In this document: positions 35,196 to 44,762 of the stretch, one piece after another
How the letters are laid out: each line of letters starts with the position of its first letter
Position numbering within the stretch: position 1 is the stretch's first letter
NCBI RefSeq assembly: GCF_049341065.1
Contig: NZ_JBMPIX010000022.1
Span: 1 to 64,000, forward strand
Origin: Pacificoceanicola sp049341065
Lineage (GTDB): Bacteria; Pseudomonadota; Alphaproteobacteria; Rhodobacterales; Rhodobacteraceae
Length of the DNA stretch: 64,000 bases
Reading direction: 5' to 3'
Translations under genes and position numbers: made by a program
The notes under the pieces: model-generated
Told to the model about the DNA's origin: nothing
The model's database searches: none
What the model saw: only the letters and a program-made list of their open reading frames with translations

Positions 35196-37108
35196 CCGAT
35201 TCCTCCCTCAGCGTCGCATTGTCAGAACTGACCGAGGCTCAAAGCGTTGCTGTCGCTTGGCGCGATGGCCCGATGTTCGTTCTCGCCGGCCCCGGCTCCG
35301 GTAAGACCCGAGTGTTGACAACACGTGTCGCCAAATTGCTCGCCGACACGCCGGATCGTTCGTTCCGCGTCCTGGCTCTAACCTTCACCAACAAGGCCGC
35401 TGACGAAATGTCCGCCCGCGTCACTGCACTGGTACCTGAACAGGAGCGCCGTGCTCTCATCGGGACCTTTCACTCGTTCTGCATGCAGATGCTGCAACAG
35501 CACGGCTCCCACATTGGCATCAACCCTGATTTTGCGATCTACTCGCTCGACGTAGATCGTCAGGAAATTCTGCGCGACGCGATCAAACAAGCGGGCCTGA
35601 GGCCAGACGACGTTCGGCTGCTGTCTACCATTGACAAGCTTAAGTCGCAGCTCATCCAGCCGGCAGGCTCGGCCCGATACTTTCGTGATCCGTCTGATGG
35701 CTCACGCGTGGAGCAGGTATACGCCGCTTACGAGGCGGCGCTCACCCAAGCCAACGCCCTAGATTTTGGTTCGCTCATCGCCCAAGCTCATCGGCTAGTC
35801 ACAGCCTTCCCCGGCATTGCTGGACGCTATCGCAAGACCTATGCCTACTGGATGTTCGACGAGTTTCAGGACACTACCGACGGGCAGTACCGACTAATCC
35901 GCGCGCTTGCCGGCGAGGATTTCAGGAATGTCTTCGCCGTTGCCGACGATGACCAGATCATCTACCAGTGGAACGGTGCGAGCTACCAACAGATCCAGCG
36001 GTTCCGGGCCGACTTTTCCCCGCAGGAATTGCAGCTTCCTACAAACTACCGTTGTCCACCTGCAATTGTTTCTGTCGCCAACCGTCTTGTGGTCCACAAT
36101 CTGCAGCGCACGACTGCCAAGCAGCCGCTGGAGGCGGGCAAAACCTCGCTGAAGTATCCCGATGAACAGCACATCTGCGTCCTACGCTATTCCACCGACG
36201 ACGTGGAAGCCGCGTCGATTGCGGAAGGCATCGCCAAAATCGACCGCGCTCAATGGGGAGAGGTCGCGGTACTGGCCCGCACGCGCTACATGCTCGAAAA
36301 GCTTCAATCCGCCCTAACGCAAAAGCAGGTCAACGCGGTCATTTCTCAGCGCCGCGATGATTTCAGATCACCTCAATTCCTATGGCTCGCTGCCGTACTT
36401 CGCCAAGGGCTGCGTCCGCTTGATCGACGTGCGCTGGAAATCCTGACCGGCGCTTTCAATCGTTGGTTTGGCACTGACGCCCGTGTCGATCTCATCGTTA
36501 CCGCCACCGAACTGACCGAACGCTCCCTGCTCGATGAATGGGCGGTAGCGGTCAAAGCCGGGCTTGGAGATGACGTCAATGGCAACGCTCTCGTCGACCT
36601 AGCTGCAACCTTCGCAAAGGAGCCCGCGCGGTTCAGGCAGTTTGTTGATGCAGTCCTCGCGATGATCCCGGCGCAGGACGATGAAGCCAGTGACATTGCA
36701 GAAGACCGGGCGGCTTGGTCCGATCTTGTGAGAAGTATCGGTAAAACCATCGGCCGCGATGCGCCGCTTGAACAGTTTCTTCAGGAACTGGCCATCCGCT
36801 CAAAGGAGGCCCCAGTCGGCAGCAATACCGTGACCCTTATGACGATCCACGGCGCCAAGGGGAAGGAATTCGATCATGTTTATGTGGTCGGACTGGCGGA
36901 GGACATCTTGCCGAGCTTTCAAAGCCTGAAAGCAGGCGAGAATAGCGCTGAAATGGAAGAGGAGCGACGCAACTGCTTCGTGGCTATCACGCGTGCGCGA
37001 GAGTGGCTCTGCCTCTCCTATGCCGACAACTATCGGGGATGGAATAAGCAGCCGTCACGTTTTTTACTTGAGATGGGTTTCTCGTTGCCCGATCAACCAT
37101 CGCAGTGA
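35192..37108 (+). CDS. gajB: GajB-like UvrD/Rep helicase
   Basis: A 638-residue superfamily 1A helicase. Motif I AGPGSGKTR is near residues 31-39, then LTFTNKAADEM, motif II WMFDEFQDTTDGQ, motif III VADDDQIIYQWNG, LPTNYRCP, the C-terminal TIHGAKGKEFDHV and FVAITRARE. In Gabija, GajB is activated by DNA ends and consumes ATP. This protein is longer than the GajB I recall (about 500 aa) and closer to UvrD size. The start at 35192 is chosen because of the 4-base overlap with gajA. Confidence 0.85.
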   Translation: MTDSSLSVALSELTEAQSVAVAWRDGPMFVLAGPGSGKTRVLTTRVAKLLADTPDRSFRVLALTFTNKAADEMSARVTALVPEQERRALIGTFHSFCMQMLQQHGSHIGINPDFAIYSLDVDRQEILRDAIKQAGLRPDDVRLLSTIDKLKSQLIQPAGSARYFRDPSDGSRVEQVYAAYEAALTQANALDFGSLIAQAHRLVTAFPGIAGRYRKTYAYWMFDEFQDTTDGQYRLIRALAGEDFRNVFAVADDDQIIYQWNGASYQQIQRFRADFSPQELQLPTNYRCPPAIVSVANRLVVHNLQRTTAKQPLEAGKTSLKYPDEQHICVLRYSTDDVEAASIAEGIAKIDRAQWGEVAVLARTRYMLEKLQSALTQKQVNAVISQRRDDFRSPQFLWLAAVLRQGLRPLDRRALEILTGAFNRWFGTDARVDLIVTATELTERSLLDEWAVAVKAGLGDDVNGNALVDLAATFAKEPARFRQFVDAVLAMIPAQDDEASDIAEDRAAWSDLVRSIGKTIGRDAPLEQFLQELAIRSKEAPVGSNTVTLMTIHGAKGKEFDHVYVVGLAEDILPSFQSLKAGENSAEMEEERRNCFVAITRAREWLCLSYADNYRGWNKQPSRFLLEMGFSLPDQPSQ

Positions 37109-37244
37109 AGCTCTGATCAATTCAGCACCAAGTGGCTGGCACGCAGGACAATGATGACGACCCTAGGAATGTCCGCTCAGGTCATTGCACCAAGCCTCCG
37201 GCGCAGAAGCAGCGAACAACTGGAAGGTCCCACAAAGCCGCCCG

Positions 37245-37475
37245 TCACTCGGCCTTGCTGAACTCCCGCGCGAGAATTTCCCGCGCATGCGCGACCCCTT
37301 CTGGGGTCAGGCTCAGCGATTTCGCCTTGTTTTTGGGATCAAAAATCAGGCCTTTCTCGAAAAGCCGGTTGGTGATGGCCCAATCGATTCCCTTCCAGAC
37401 CTGATCGCCGTAATGCAGCGTCAGGCTAAGGATCGCGAGAGCCGCATCATCGATCTTGTCAGTGTCGAGTGCCAT
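37245..37475 (-). CDS. DUF6429-like protein
   Basis: A 76-residue small protein starting MALDTDKIDDAALAILSLTL, with WKGIDWAITNRLFEKGLI and NKAKSLSLTPEGVAHA. This layout matches DUF6429 proteins, common in bacterial mobile and accessory DNA and of unknown function. The upstream frame remains open for 18 codons, but the preferred ATG at 37475 gives the usual family N-terminus. It is convergent with gajB and follows the WGR gene. Confidence 0.7.
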   Translation of the reverse strand: MALDTDKIDDAALAILSLTLHYGDQVWKGIDWAITNRLFEKGLIFDPKNKAKSLSLTPEGVAHAREILAREFSKAE

Positions 37476-37525
37476 CTCCCCCTCGTTTTCCTGTGTCTGC
37501 CCGCTTTTCGAACCGCGGCCGCGCA

Positions 37526-37783
37526 TCATGCATAACCCCGCCGCTTCTTTATCGCCGCAAGTTTCATCAGCGCGGTTACGGCGCGCCCTTCATCTGGATG
37601 CTGCTCAATCATCATCTGCCCGCGCGCGCCAATGCGGCCCCATTCGCGCACCAAGCTGGCGCCCCCAAAGAGATCGAGCTGAATGCTCATGCGGTAAAAC
37701 CGCCGCATGTTGCAGGCTGGATCGATCCGCCGCATCTGCAGGTCGGTCGGGAACACCTCAAGTTGAGCGACAGAGTGAGACAT
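37526..37783 (-). CDS. WGR-domain protein
   Basis: An 85-residue protein that is essentially one WGR domain: RRIDPACNMRRFYRMSIQLD, then LFGGASLVREWGRIG, QMMIEQHPDEGRAVTALMKL, ending KKRRGYA. The WGR motif is in the centre. WGR domains bind DNA ends or nicks in PARP-type proteins; stand-alone versions are common on alphaproteobacterial plasmids with no known role. The start at 37783 gives the standard N-terminus. Confidence 0.85.
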   Translation of the reverse strand: MSHSVAQLEVFPTDLQMRRIDPACNMRRFYRMSIQLDLFGGASLVREWGRIGARGQMMIEQHPDEGRAVTALMKLAAIKKRRGYA

Positions 37784-37868
37784 ATCGTGATCCAGCAGGC
37801 TTTCTTCCAAAATATCAGGTGGAAGCCTGCTCTTCCACCTCGATTTCCCCGCGAGAGGAAAAGGGGGC

Positions 37869-38801
37869 TCATGCCCCCTTCTCGAACTTCATGACCGGGA
37901 TGCCGAGCTTTTTGGCCTTGTCAGCAAGGTTCTCCTGGATGCCGGTGCCCGGAAAGACGAGAACACCCACGGGGAGCACATCCAGCATCGCGTCGTTGCG
38001 CTTGAAGGGCGCGGCCTTGGCGTGCTTGGTCCAATCGGGCTTGAAGGCCACCTGTGTAACGCCCCGGGCCTCGGCCCATTTGGCGGCGATGAGCTCTGCG
38101 CCCTTCGGGCTACCACCGTGCAAGAGCACCATATCGGGATACTTGGTGCGGACCTGATCGAGCTTGCCCCAGATCAGGCGGTGATCGTTGAAGTCGGTCC
38201 CGCCGGTGAGGGCGACCTTGGGGCCTGCGGGCAACATCACCTCGGTTTCTGCGCGGCGCTTGGCGGCCAGGAAGTCGCGGCTGTCGATGAGCGCCGCGGT
38301 CATGTGCTGACGGTTCACCATCGAGCCGGTGCGGGGCCGCCAGGTCGATCCAGTGTGATGGACGAACTCGGTGGCGGCGTGATCGCGCATCATGTCCATG
38401 CAGTTCCGACGTTCGATCAGGGTCAGGCCTTCGGCCGTCAGGCGTTCGAGTTCGGTGGATTTCACCTCGGAGCCGTCCTGCTCCCGCTGGAGGCGGCGCT
38501 GCACCTGCTCGTTCTCGTCGAGCGACCGCTCAATCCTCGCCGTGGCGCGGTGAAAGAGGTTGACCTGGCCCCAGAGCACCTCTTCGAGGTCGGGTTCCAT
38601 GCGGGTGTCTTCCAGGGTCGCGACGAGGGCATCGAAAATGTCTGCGACGGCGACCGCAAGGCGCTGCCCATCGGGCATTGGGCGCGGATCGGGCTCATCA
38701 AAGGGGCGGTAGCCGTAAAGCTGCAACTCGTCGAGCGCATGGGCGGTCTGGGATGCGGTGTGGGCGGGTTCATACGTGTCGTCGTGAGTGTGGATCGTCA
38801 T
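37869..38801 (-). CDS. DUF2493 (SLOG-like) protein
   Basis: A 310-residue protein. The N-terminal 190 residues are a helical, charged region, and the C-terminus is a DUF2493/YspA-like Rossmann domain: KVALTGGTDFNDHRLIWGKLD, MVLLHGGSPKGAELIAAKWA and GVLVFPGTGIQENLADKAK. SLOG-type domains bind nucleotides or similar ligands. It is a standard member of the plasmid housekeeping block, oriented with the Toprim and strawberry-notch genes. Confidence 0.88.
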   Translation of the reverse strand: MTIHTHDDTYEPAHTASQTAHALDELQLYGYRPFDEPDPRPMPDGQRLAVAVADIFDALVATLEDTRMEPDLEEVLWGQVNLFHRATARIERSLDENEQVQRRLQREQDGSEVKSTELERLTAEGLTLIERRNCMDMMRDHAATEFVHHTGSTWRPRTGSMVNRQHMTAALIDSRDFLAAKRRAETEVMLPAGPKVALTGGTDFNDHRLIWGKLDQVRTKYPDMVLLHGGSPKGAELIAAKWAEARGVTQVAFKPDWTKHAKAAPFKRNDAMLDVLPVGVLVFPGTGIQENLADKAKKLGIPVMKFEKGA

Positions 38802-38924
38802 CAGTTTCTTGCCTCCGGGCCTGTCTCATCCGCGCGACAACCCGCGCGGCCTTCATGGGCTGCGAAAGCTGTCACTGGGGACGCCCCCTCACCCCGCCTT
38901 CGGGGCCGGAACGCATGTGGAGGA

Positions 38925-39003
38925 GGGCGGCAGGCAAGCTATTTGTTTCGCGATGCAAAGCGGGGGCTCGTCCCCCGCGGCGGAAATAGCTTGCCTGCCG
39001 CCC
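38925..39003. repeat. Compound 20-bp inverted repeat
   Basis: The arms GGGCGGCAGGCAAGCTATTT (38925-38944) and its exact reverse complement (38984-39003) enclose a second perfect stem GCGGGGG (38960-38966)/CCCCCGC (38972-38978) with a 5-base loop. A smaller stem (CCCCG/CGGGG) is at 38892-38905. It lies in the 370-bp gap between two minus-strand genes. No T-run follows on either strand, so a classical terminator is unlikely. Confidence 0.85.
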
Positions 39004-39171
39004 TTGATGAGGCGTCCCCTTTGACGGCCGCCTGCCCATCTCTTGAAGGCCGCTCGGGTGTCGGGTGGATGAGATTTACCCGGGAAGAGGCAAAGGTGAT
39101 GATCCACACCCGCGACAGGACTGCAGGACCCCTACCCCCTCTGCCCCTGACCGCCCCCTGCGCGATGCGGC

Positions 39172-40203
39172 TCAGCCCAACAGGCGTTGGCGATCCTCAA
39201 GCCCGATCTGCCCTGCCAGATGCTGGCGCAGCGCCTCCTTGCCGTTCGCGCGGAGATCATCGTTGAAATCTCCGAGCAGCGGTTCCAACACCCGAACGGC
39301 AATCCCGACCTCGGTTGCTCTGGCGCTCAACCTCTCTGCCGCGCGTTGCCCGGCCGGATCGCGGTCGATGGCGATGTAAAGGCGCTGCAGCCCCTTCGGC
39401 AACTGGACCGCCCCGAGGTGACCCGACGAGAGCGCCGCCCAGACGGGAAGGCCGGGGGCCGCTTCGGACAGGGACAGCATGGTCTCGATGCCCTCGCCGA
39501 TCACGAGGATGTCATCATGCGGGGTCAGCCTGACGGCATTGCCGAGGAGGTGACCCATGGCACGCCGCTGCGTCTCGACAGCCGCCTTTCCCTGTCCGTC
39601 AGGCGCCAACCAGGTGCGATGCACGCCCTGCAAGGCCCCTGCCCCATCGGTGACAGCCGCGATCAGCGCCGGTCTGGGGATGCTTCGGGTCTGACCCTCA
39701 TCCCGATGCCAGCACTTCGGGTGGAAGCGCAGCGCGCTCATCGTGCCGCCTTGGGTGATGCCTCGGGAGCGGAGGTAGGTGTCGGCAAGCGTGCCTGCGA
39801 CCGGCACCGAGGCTGCAAACAATCGCGCCGCCGCCGCTGGCGTGCCACCGGGGGCTTTGGCCTTCTTCGGCACTGGCGTATTCGGGAGGGACGGCTGGGG
39901 ACGGCCTAGATGCGCACGGGCCTCGGCCAGAAGATCGGGAAAGCGCGAGATCCCGGTTCGCTCGCGGATGATATCGAGGAGATCGCCATGCTCACCCGTG
40001 GCGCCGTCCGTGAACTTGCCGGCAGCACCCGGCCCTGACGCAGGCCCAGTCAGCCGCACGAAGAGCGACCGGCCAGGGTTGTTCTGCAAATCGCCCACAA
40101 TCCAGTAGGACCCTTCCCGCCGTCCGGCGGGAAGGTAGGCGCGACACACGCTCTCTGCGTTCTCCGCCAGACCGCGGATCACATCTTCAGTCTCAGAATA
40201 CAT
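39172..40203 (-). CDS. Toprim-domain (DUF7146-type) plasmid protein
   Basis: A 343-residue protein with an N-terminal part resembling a primase zinc/nucleotide-binding region (SYWIVGDLQNNPGRSLF, AAGKFTDGATGEHGDLLD) and a C-terminal Toprim domain with Glu in VIGEGIETMLSLSEAA and the DxD in IAIDRDPAGQRAA. Such proteins are seen on alphaproteobacterial plasmids beside a strawberry-notch helicase gene, 3 bases upstream here. A priming or ssDNA-handling role during transfer or replication is plausible, but no polymerase motif is recognised. Confidence 0.85.
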   Translation of the reverse strand: MYSETEDVIRGLAENAESVCRAYLPAGRREGSYWIVGDLQNNPGRSLFVRLTGPASGPGAAGKFTDGATGEHGDLLDIIRERTGISRFPDLLAEARAHLGRPQPSLPNTPVPKKAKAPGGTPAAAARLFAASVPVAGTLADTYLRSRGITQGGTMSALRFHPKCWHRDEGQTRSIPRPALIAAVTDGAGALQGVHRTWLAPDGQGKAAVETQRRAMGHLLGNAVRLTPHDDILVIGEGIETMLSLSEAAPGLPVWAALSSGHLGAVQLPKGLQRLYIAIDRDPAGQRAAERLSARATEVGIAVRVLEPLLGDFNDDLRANGKEALRQHLAGQIGLEDRQRLLG

Positions 40204-40206
40204 GGC

Positions 40207-43200
40207 TCAGCACCCTCCGCGCGCATGTAGTTCTGTCACAGGACAACGTGCAAGCAGACGATCAAGCACTGCGATGCCGCTCGAGTCTGTTGGGCAGAAG
40301 AGCCGCAGTTTCCAGCTGATGATCTCCGAGAAGAACCCATCTGCCTTCAGCCGGTCCTTGGCGGCACCCAAAAAGCCGGACAGTTCGATCCGGTTCACCC
40401 CCATGACGCGGGACCGGTGCAACTCCATCCCCTCGGCCAGCCGCACCACGGTCTTGCCCTCCAGAACGAGGGCATGAACCTGTGCGGCTGTCAGCTGCGG
40501 CGCGTCAGCGGCCAGCGTGGCCGCGACCCAAGACGGCGAGACGCGGCGACCGATGATGCGCTGACCATCGTCGGTTTGTAGCCGGTAGACGCGGGTCTCG
40601 TCCTGCGGCAGTTGCTTCCAGATCGGCAGCAAAAGCCCCGCCACGATATGCAGGGTGGTTTCCGAGAACTCCGGCACTTCAGCCAGTTCCGCGGTCCATG
40701 CGGCGGCGAAGGCCGCCCGATCTGCTTCGAGCCAATGGGTGTCCTCCATCATCCGGGCAGGGACAGTGCTGGCCTCCGTTGGCCGGATCAGCCGCAAGCG
40801 GGGCTCGATGGTGCCGTCATCCAACATCAGGCTAGTGGCTGGAACCTGCACCGCCGCCCGGCCCGAACGGCTGTTGACCAGCAGGCGCGCCTTTGGATCA
40901 CCGAGCCAGTCCAGCGCATCGGCCAGCGAGGTCGGCGTATTGCGCCGCTTCTCCGCGATGGTCAGCAGTTGGGTTTCCGCGCCGGAGCCGGGATGGGTGT
41001 AGATCACCCGTGCGTCCGTCACCTGAAAGCTCTCGGCGCGCAGCGTCTCGAGCCCGAGATCATAGACCCCGGCCGCGATAGCGCCCTCGATTCGCTGGTC
41101 GAGGAGTTCCTCGAAGGCCGCGAAGAGCACGGCCTGCATGTCGATCGTCAGCGCCAGCAGGCGATTGAGGAAGGTCGTGATCGGGGGCAGATCATCCTTC
41201 AGCCCATTGTCATCGGTCAGGCTGAGACCTGTGGCATCCTCGAAAGCGCCAAGTGAGCACCCCGCGACATCGCCGCGATAGATGCGGCGGTAAAGCTGGC
41301 GCAAGGCATCGCGGGCATAGGGAGACTCCAGATTGTCCTCGGGCCGGAACAGCCCCTGCCCGCCGGTTTGACGCTGGCCGCGCGTGATCGCCCCGAGCGT
41401 GTCGAGGCGACGCGCGATGGTCGACAGGAACCTCTTTTCTGCTTTCACATTCGTGGCGACGGGGCGGAACAGTGGCGGCTGCGCCTGATTGGTGCGGTTG
41501 GTGCGCCCGAGGCCCTGGATCGCGGCATCGGCCTTCCAGCCCGGCTCGAGCAGGTAGTGGACCCGCAGGCGCTGGTTCTTGGCGCCCAGATCGGCGTGAT
41601 AGCTGCGCCCCGTGCCACCCGCATCCGAGAAGATCAGGATGCGCTTCTGGTCATCCATGAACGCGGCGGTTTCCGCGAGATTGGCAGACCCCGCCCGGGA
41701 TTCGACCACGAGGCGCGCCGCATGCCCTTCGCCCTTGCGCACGATGCGGCGCGAGCGGCCTGTCACTTCCGCCACCAGATCAGTGCCGAAGCGCTGGACG
41801 ATCTGGTCCAGCGCGCCGGGCACCGGCGGCAGCGAGGCCAGATGCTCGATCAGCGCATCGCGCCTGCGCGCCGCTTCACGACATTCCACTGGCTGGCCGT
41901 CGCGCGTGACGGGCCTCGAGGACAGGTTGCCTTCGCTATCGGTGAACGGCTCATAGAGCTGCACCGGGAAGGAATGGGCGAGGTAGTCCAGGCAAGCCTC
42001 TCTTGGCGTGATATCCACCCGCACATCGTTCCACTCGTCCGTGGGGATGTCCGACAGGCGGCGCTCCATCAGCGCCTCGCCTGTCGAGACGATCTGGATG
42101 ACGGCCGCGTGGCCCGCGGCGAGATCGGCGTCGATGGCAGCGATCAGGGTTGGGGTTTTCATCGAGGTCAGCAGATGGCCGAAGAAGCGCTGCTTGGCGG
42201 ATTCGAAGGCCGAGCGCGCAGCGGACTTGGCCTGACGGTTCAGCGTGCCAGAATCTCCAGTGATGTTCGCCGCCTCCATCGCGGCGGCGAGGTTGTTGTG
42301 GATGATGGCGAAGGCCCCGGCATAGGCATCGTAGATGCCGCGCTGCTCAGGCGTCAGCGTATGAACCAGCATCTCGTATTCGACGCCGTCGTAGGAAAGC
42401 GACCGGGCAGTATAGAGGCCAAGGGACCGCAGGTCGCGGGCGAGGACCTCCATGGCCGCCACGCCACCTGCTTCAATCGCCTCGACGAATTCCGCGCGCG
42501 TCGCGAACGGGAAATCCTCGCCGCCCCAAAGACCGAGGCGCTGCGCATAGGCGAGGTTATGAACCGAAGTGGCCCCCGTGGCCGAGACGTAGACCACGCG
42601 GGCATTGGGCAGCTTATGCTGCAGGCGCAGGCCCGCCCTGCCCTGCTGCGAGGCCGTGACATCGCCGCGCTCGCCTTTCGATCCTGCGGCATTGGCCATG
42701 GCATGGCTTTCGTCAAACAGGATCACCCCGTCGAAATCCGCCCCCAGCCAGTCGACGATCTGGTCGACGCGGGATTTCCTGGCCCCGCGCTCCTCTGAGC
42801 GCAGCGTTGCATAGGTGGTGAACAGGATGCCCTCGGTCAGCGGGATATCCTTGCCTTGCGCAAAGCGCGACAGCGGCGTCACCAGCAAGCGTTCCTGCCC
42901 GAGTGCGGACCAGTCGCGCTGCGCATCTTCCAGCAGCTTGTCGCTCTTCGAGATCCAGAGCGCCTTGCGCCGACCCTGAGCCCAGTTGTCGAGCACAATC
43001 CCGGCCGACTGGCGGCCCTTGCCCGCCCCGGTGCCGTCGCCAAGGAAGAACCCGCGCCGAAAACGGATGGCGTCGGGATCGTCGTCCTTGGCGGCCGAGA
43101 CCATATCGCCGGTCTCATCCACACTCCAAAACCCGGCGAGATGCGTGCCATGCGCTTCGCCCGCGTAGATCACCGTCTCAAGCTGCGCGTCTGACAGGAG

Positions 43201-44586
43201 GCCATCACACAGTACGGCAGCGGGCAGCTTGGGGCGATAGCTGGGTTTTGGGGGAGCGACCGAGGCCATGGCCGCCGATTGCACCAGCTTGGTCGGGTGC
43301 GGTTCCGCCCCCGGGATGTCGATCGCCTGCAGCCGGAAGGTCTCATAAATTGCATCCGACAAGCGCGTATTGGCACCGTCCTCGGTCGCATCGCGCAGCG
43401 TATAGGCAAGATCCTCGGCCTTGATCTGTGTTGCGGTGCTGGTGGTGGCTGTTGCGGACGTAGCGTGCGACCTGCCATTGGCGGTTCGCGTGGCATGGGC
43501 AGAATTTCCCGAAAAGGGGGAAAGAGGAGTTTGCGCGCGCAATACTGGCGTTTCCAGCGTCAGGCGCGGTGGGACATGGGCTGTGATCAGCGAGAGCAGG
43601 CTGGTCACATCAGGGCCTATAGGACGCGTCAGATCAGCGGTGATGCCACCTGCCTCACCACCGCGGCATTTGTCGAACACTGAAATCCGCGTCTCAAAGC
43701 TGGTGCCGTGTTTGGCGAAGGCCGCGCCGGACACAGCACCTGTAAAGACCAGATGCGCGGTCTCGCTCAGTCGGGCAAAGGCTTCAGCCCAGGCGGGAGC
43801 GTCGGGCGCGAAACTTGCGCCAGTAATGGCCACAAGTCGCCCACCTGGGGCAAGCCGCGCCAAAGCTGAACGGATGTGCCGAGCCGTCGCCGTTGTCGTG
43901 CGGCCATTGACATTGGCCAGAGCGGAAAACGGCGGATTCATCAGGATCACACTCGGGCGGAGGTGCGCGTTGAGGTAATCGTCGATCTGAGCGGCGTCAA
44001 AGCAGGTGACAGGGGATTCCGGAAACAGAAGGCGCAGCAGATCGGCGCGGGTCTCGGCAAGTTCGTTGAGCGCGAGGCTGCCGCCTGCGATCGTGGCCAA
44101 GATGGCCAGAAGTCCAGTCCCGGCTGAAGGCTCCAAGACCAGATCGCGCGCGGATATCTGCGCGGCCGTAAGTGCCGCGAACCCCATGGGCAGCGGGGTG
44201 CTGAATTGCTGGAAACGCTCCATCTCTTCCGACCGCCGGGTATGAGTTGGCAACAGGTTTGATACCTTGGCAAGGATCGGCAGCAAGGCTGTAGGCGATC
44301 CAGCCCGGGCCAACAGCGCGCGACCGAATTTCCGCAAGAAGAGGACCAGCGCCACCTCGCAAGCCTCATAGGCCAGCTTCCAGTCCCAGGCGCCTGTCGC
44401 ATCTGAGCCGCCAAAGGCGTGCTCCATCTCAAGGCGCAGGCGCAGCCCGTCGATTTGGAAGCCCTGTGCCAGGTCGGGTTGCAGCGCTTCAGCAACGGCG
44501 ATGATCGCTGCAGCAGTATCTGGGGAGGGGATTGAGGCGACGGGCGTAAGCGCGCGCGCAGGCGCAACGGGGGCGAGGTGGGTCAT
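40207..44586 (-). CDS. Strawberry-notch-type helicase with methylase-like N-terminus
   Basis: A 1459-residue giant protein. The N-terminal third has a Rossmann methyltransferase-like region with DLVLEPSAGTGLLA and the NPPF motif (VILMNPPFSALAN). The middle has a helicase core with DGTGAGKGRQSAG (motif I), ILFDESHAMAN (motif II), VYVSATGATSVHN (motif III). The C-terminus contains the strawberry-notch helicase C region (LIFSDAGGTGRSYHAD and LGRTNRTNQAQPP). Such proteins form a conserved unit in alphaproteobacterial plasmids; anti-restriction or DNA-processing roles have been proposed without proof. Its start is at a strong ATG; 176 bp separate it from the rightward small gene. Confidence 0.9.
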   Translation of the reverse strand: MTHLAPVAPARALTPVASIPSPDTAAAIIAVAEALQPDLAQGFQIDGLRLRLEMEHAFGGSDATGAWDWKLAYEACEVALVLFLRKFGRALLARAGSPTALLPILAKVSNLLPTHTRRSEEMERFQQFSTPLPMGFAALTAAQISARDLVLEPSAGTGLLAILATIAGGSLALNELAETRADLLRLLFPESPVTCFDAAQIDDYLNAHLRPSVILMNPPFSALANVNGRTTTATARHIRSALARLAPGGRLVAITGASFAPDAPAWAEAFARLSETAHLVFTGAVSGAAFAKHGTSFETRISVFDKCRGGEAGGITADLTRPIGPDVTSLLSLITAHVPPRLTLETPVLRAQTPLSPFSGNSAHATRTANGRSHATSATATTSTATQIKAEDLAYTLRDATEDGANTRLSDAIYETFRLQAIDIPGAEPHPTKLVQSAAMASVAPPKPSYRPKLPAAVLCDGLLSDAQLETVIYAGEAHGTHLAGFWSVDETGDMVSAAKDDDPDAIRFRRGFFLGDGTGAGKGRQSAGIVLDNWAQGRRKALWISKSDKLLEDAQRDWSALGQERLLVTPLSRFAQGKDIPLTEGILFTTYATLRSEERGARKSRVDQIVDWLGADFDGVILFDESHAMANAAGSKGERGDVTASQQGRAGLRLQHKLPNARVVYVSATGATSVHNLAYAQRLGLWGGEDFPFATRAEFVEAIEAGGVAAMEVLARDLRSLGLYTARSLSYDGVEYEMLVHTLTPEQRGIYDAYAGAFAIIHNNLAAAMEAANITGDSGTLNRQAKSAARSAFESAKQRFFGHLLTSMKTPTLIAAIDADLAAGHAAVIQIVSTGEALMERRLSDIPTDEWNDVRVDITPREACLDYLAHSFPVQLYEPFTDSEGNLSSRPVTRDGQPVECREAARRRDALIEHLASLPPVPGALDQIVQRFGTDLVAEVTGRSRRIVRKGEGHAARLVVESRAGSANLAETAAFMDDQKRILIFSDAGGTGRSYHADLGAKNQRLRVHYLLEPGWKADAAIQGLGRTNRTNQAQPPLFRPVATNVKAEKRFLSTIARRLDTLGAITRGQRQTGGQGLFRPEDNLESPYARDALRQLYRRIYRGDVAGCSLGAFEDATGLSLTDDNGLKDDLPPITTFLNRLLALTIDMQAVLFAAFEELLDQRIEGAIAAGVYDLGLETLRAESFQVTDARVIYTHPGSGAETQLLTIAEKRRNTPTSLADALDWLGDPKARLLVNSRSGRAAVQVPATSLMLDDGTIEPRLRLIRPTEASTVPARMMEDTHWLEADRAAFAAAWTAELAEVPEFSETTLHIVAGLLLPIWKQLPQDETRVYRLQTDDGQRIIGRRVSPSWVAATLAADAPQLTAAQVHALVLEGKTVVRLAEGMELHRSRVMGVNRIELSGFLGAAKDRLKADGFFSEIISWKLRLFCPTDSSGIAVLDRLLARCPVTELHARGGC

Positions 44587-44762
44587 TTGGAAACTCCGGG
44601 ATGAGGGACAGGATCAGGCCCGGACACCCTCTTTCGGGCACCCTCAGGCCTAACCTTCCCCGGCCCTCCTCTTTCTCTCAAACGCCTTGATCTGGACAGC
44701 CAGCTTGATTGTGTTCCTGTTATGTTCTATGTTTAGAAAAAAGCCAGAAAGGGAATTCCCCG

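Noticed and set aside
41368..42798. 476-codon open frame on the plus strand
   Set aside because: Antisense to the strawberry-notch helicase; His/Arg/Gly-rich shadow sequence with no family resemblance.
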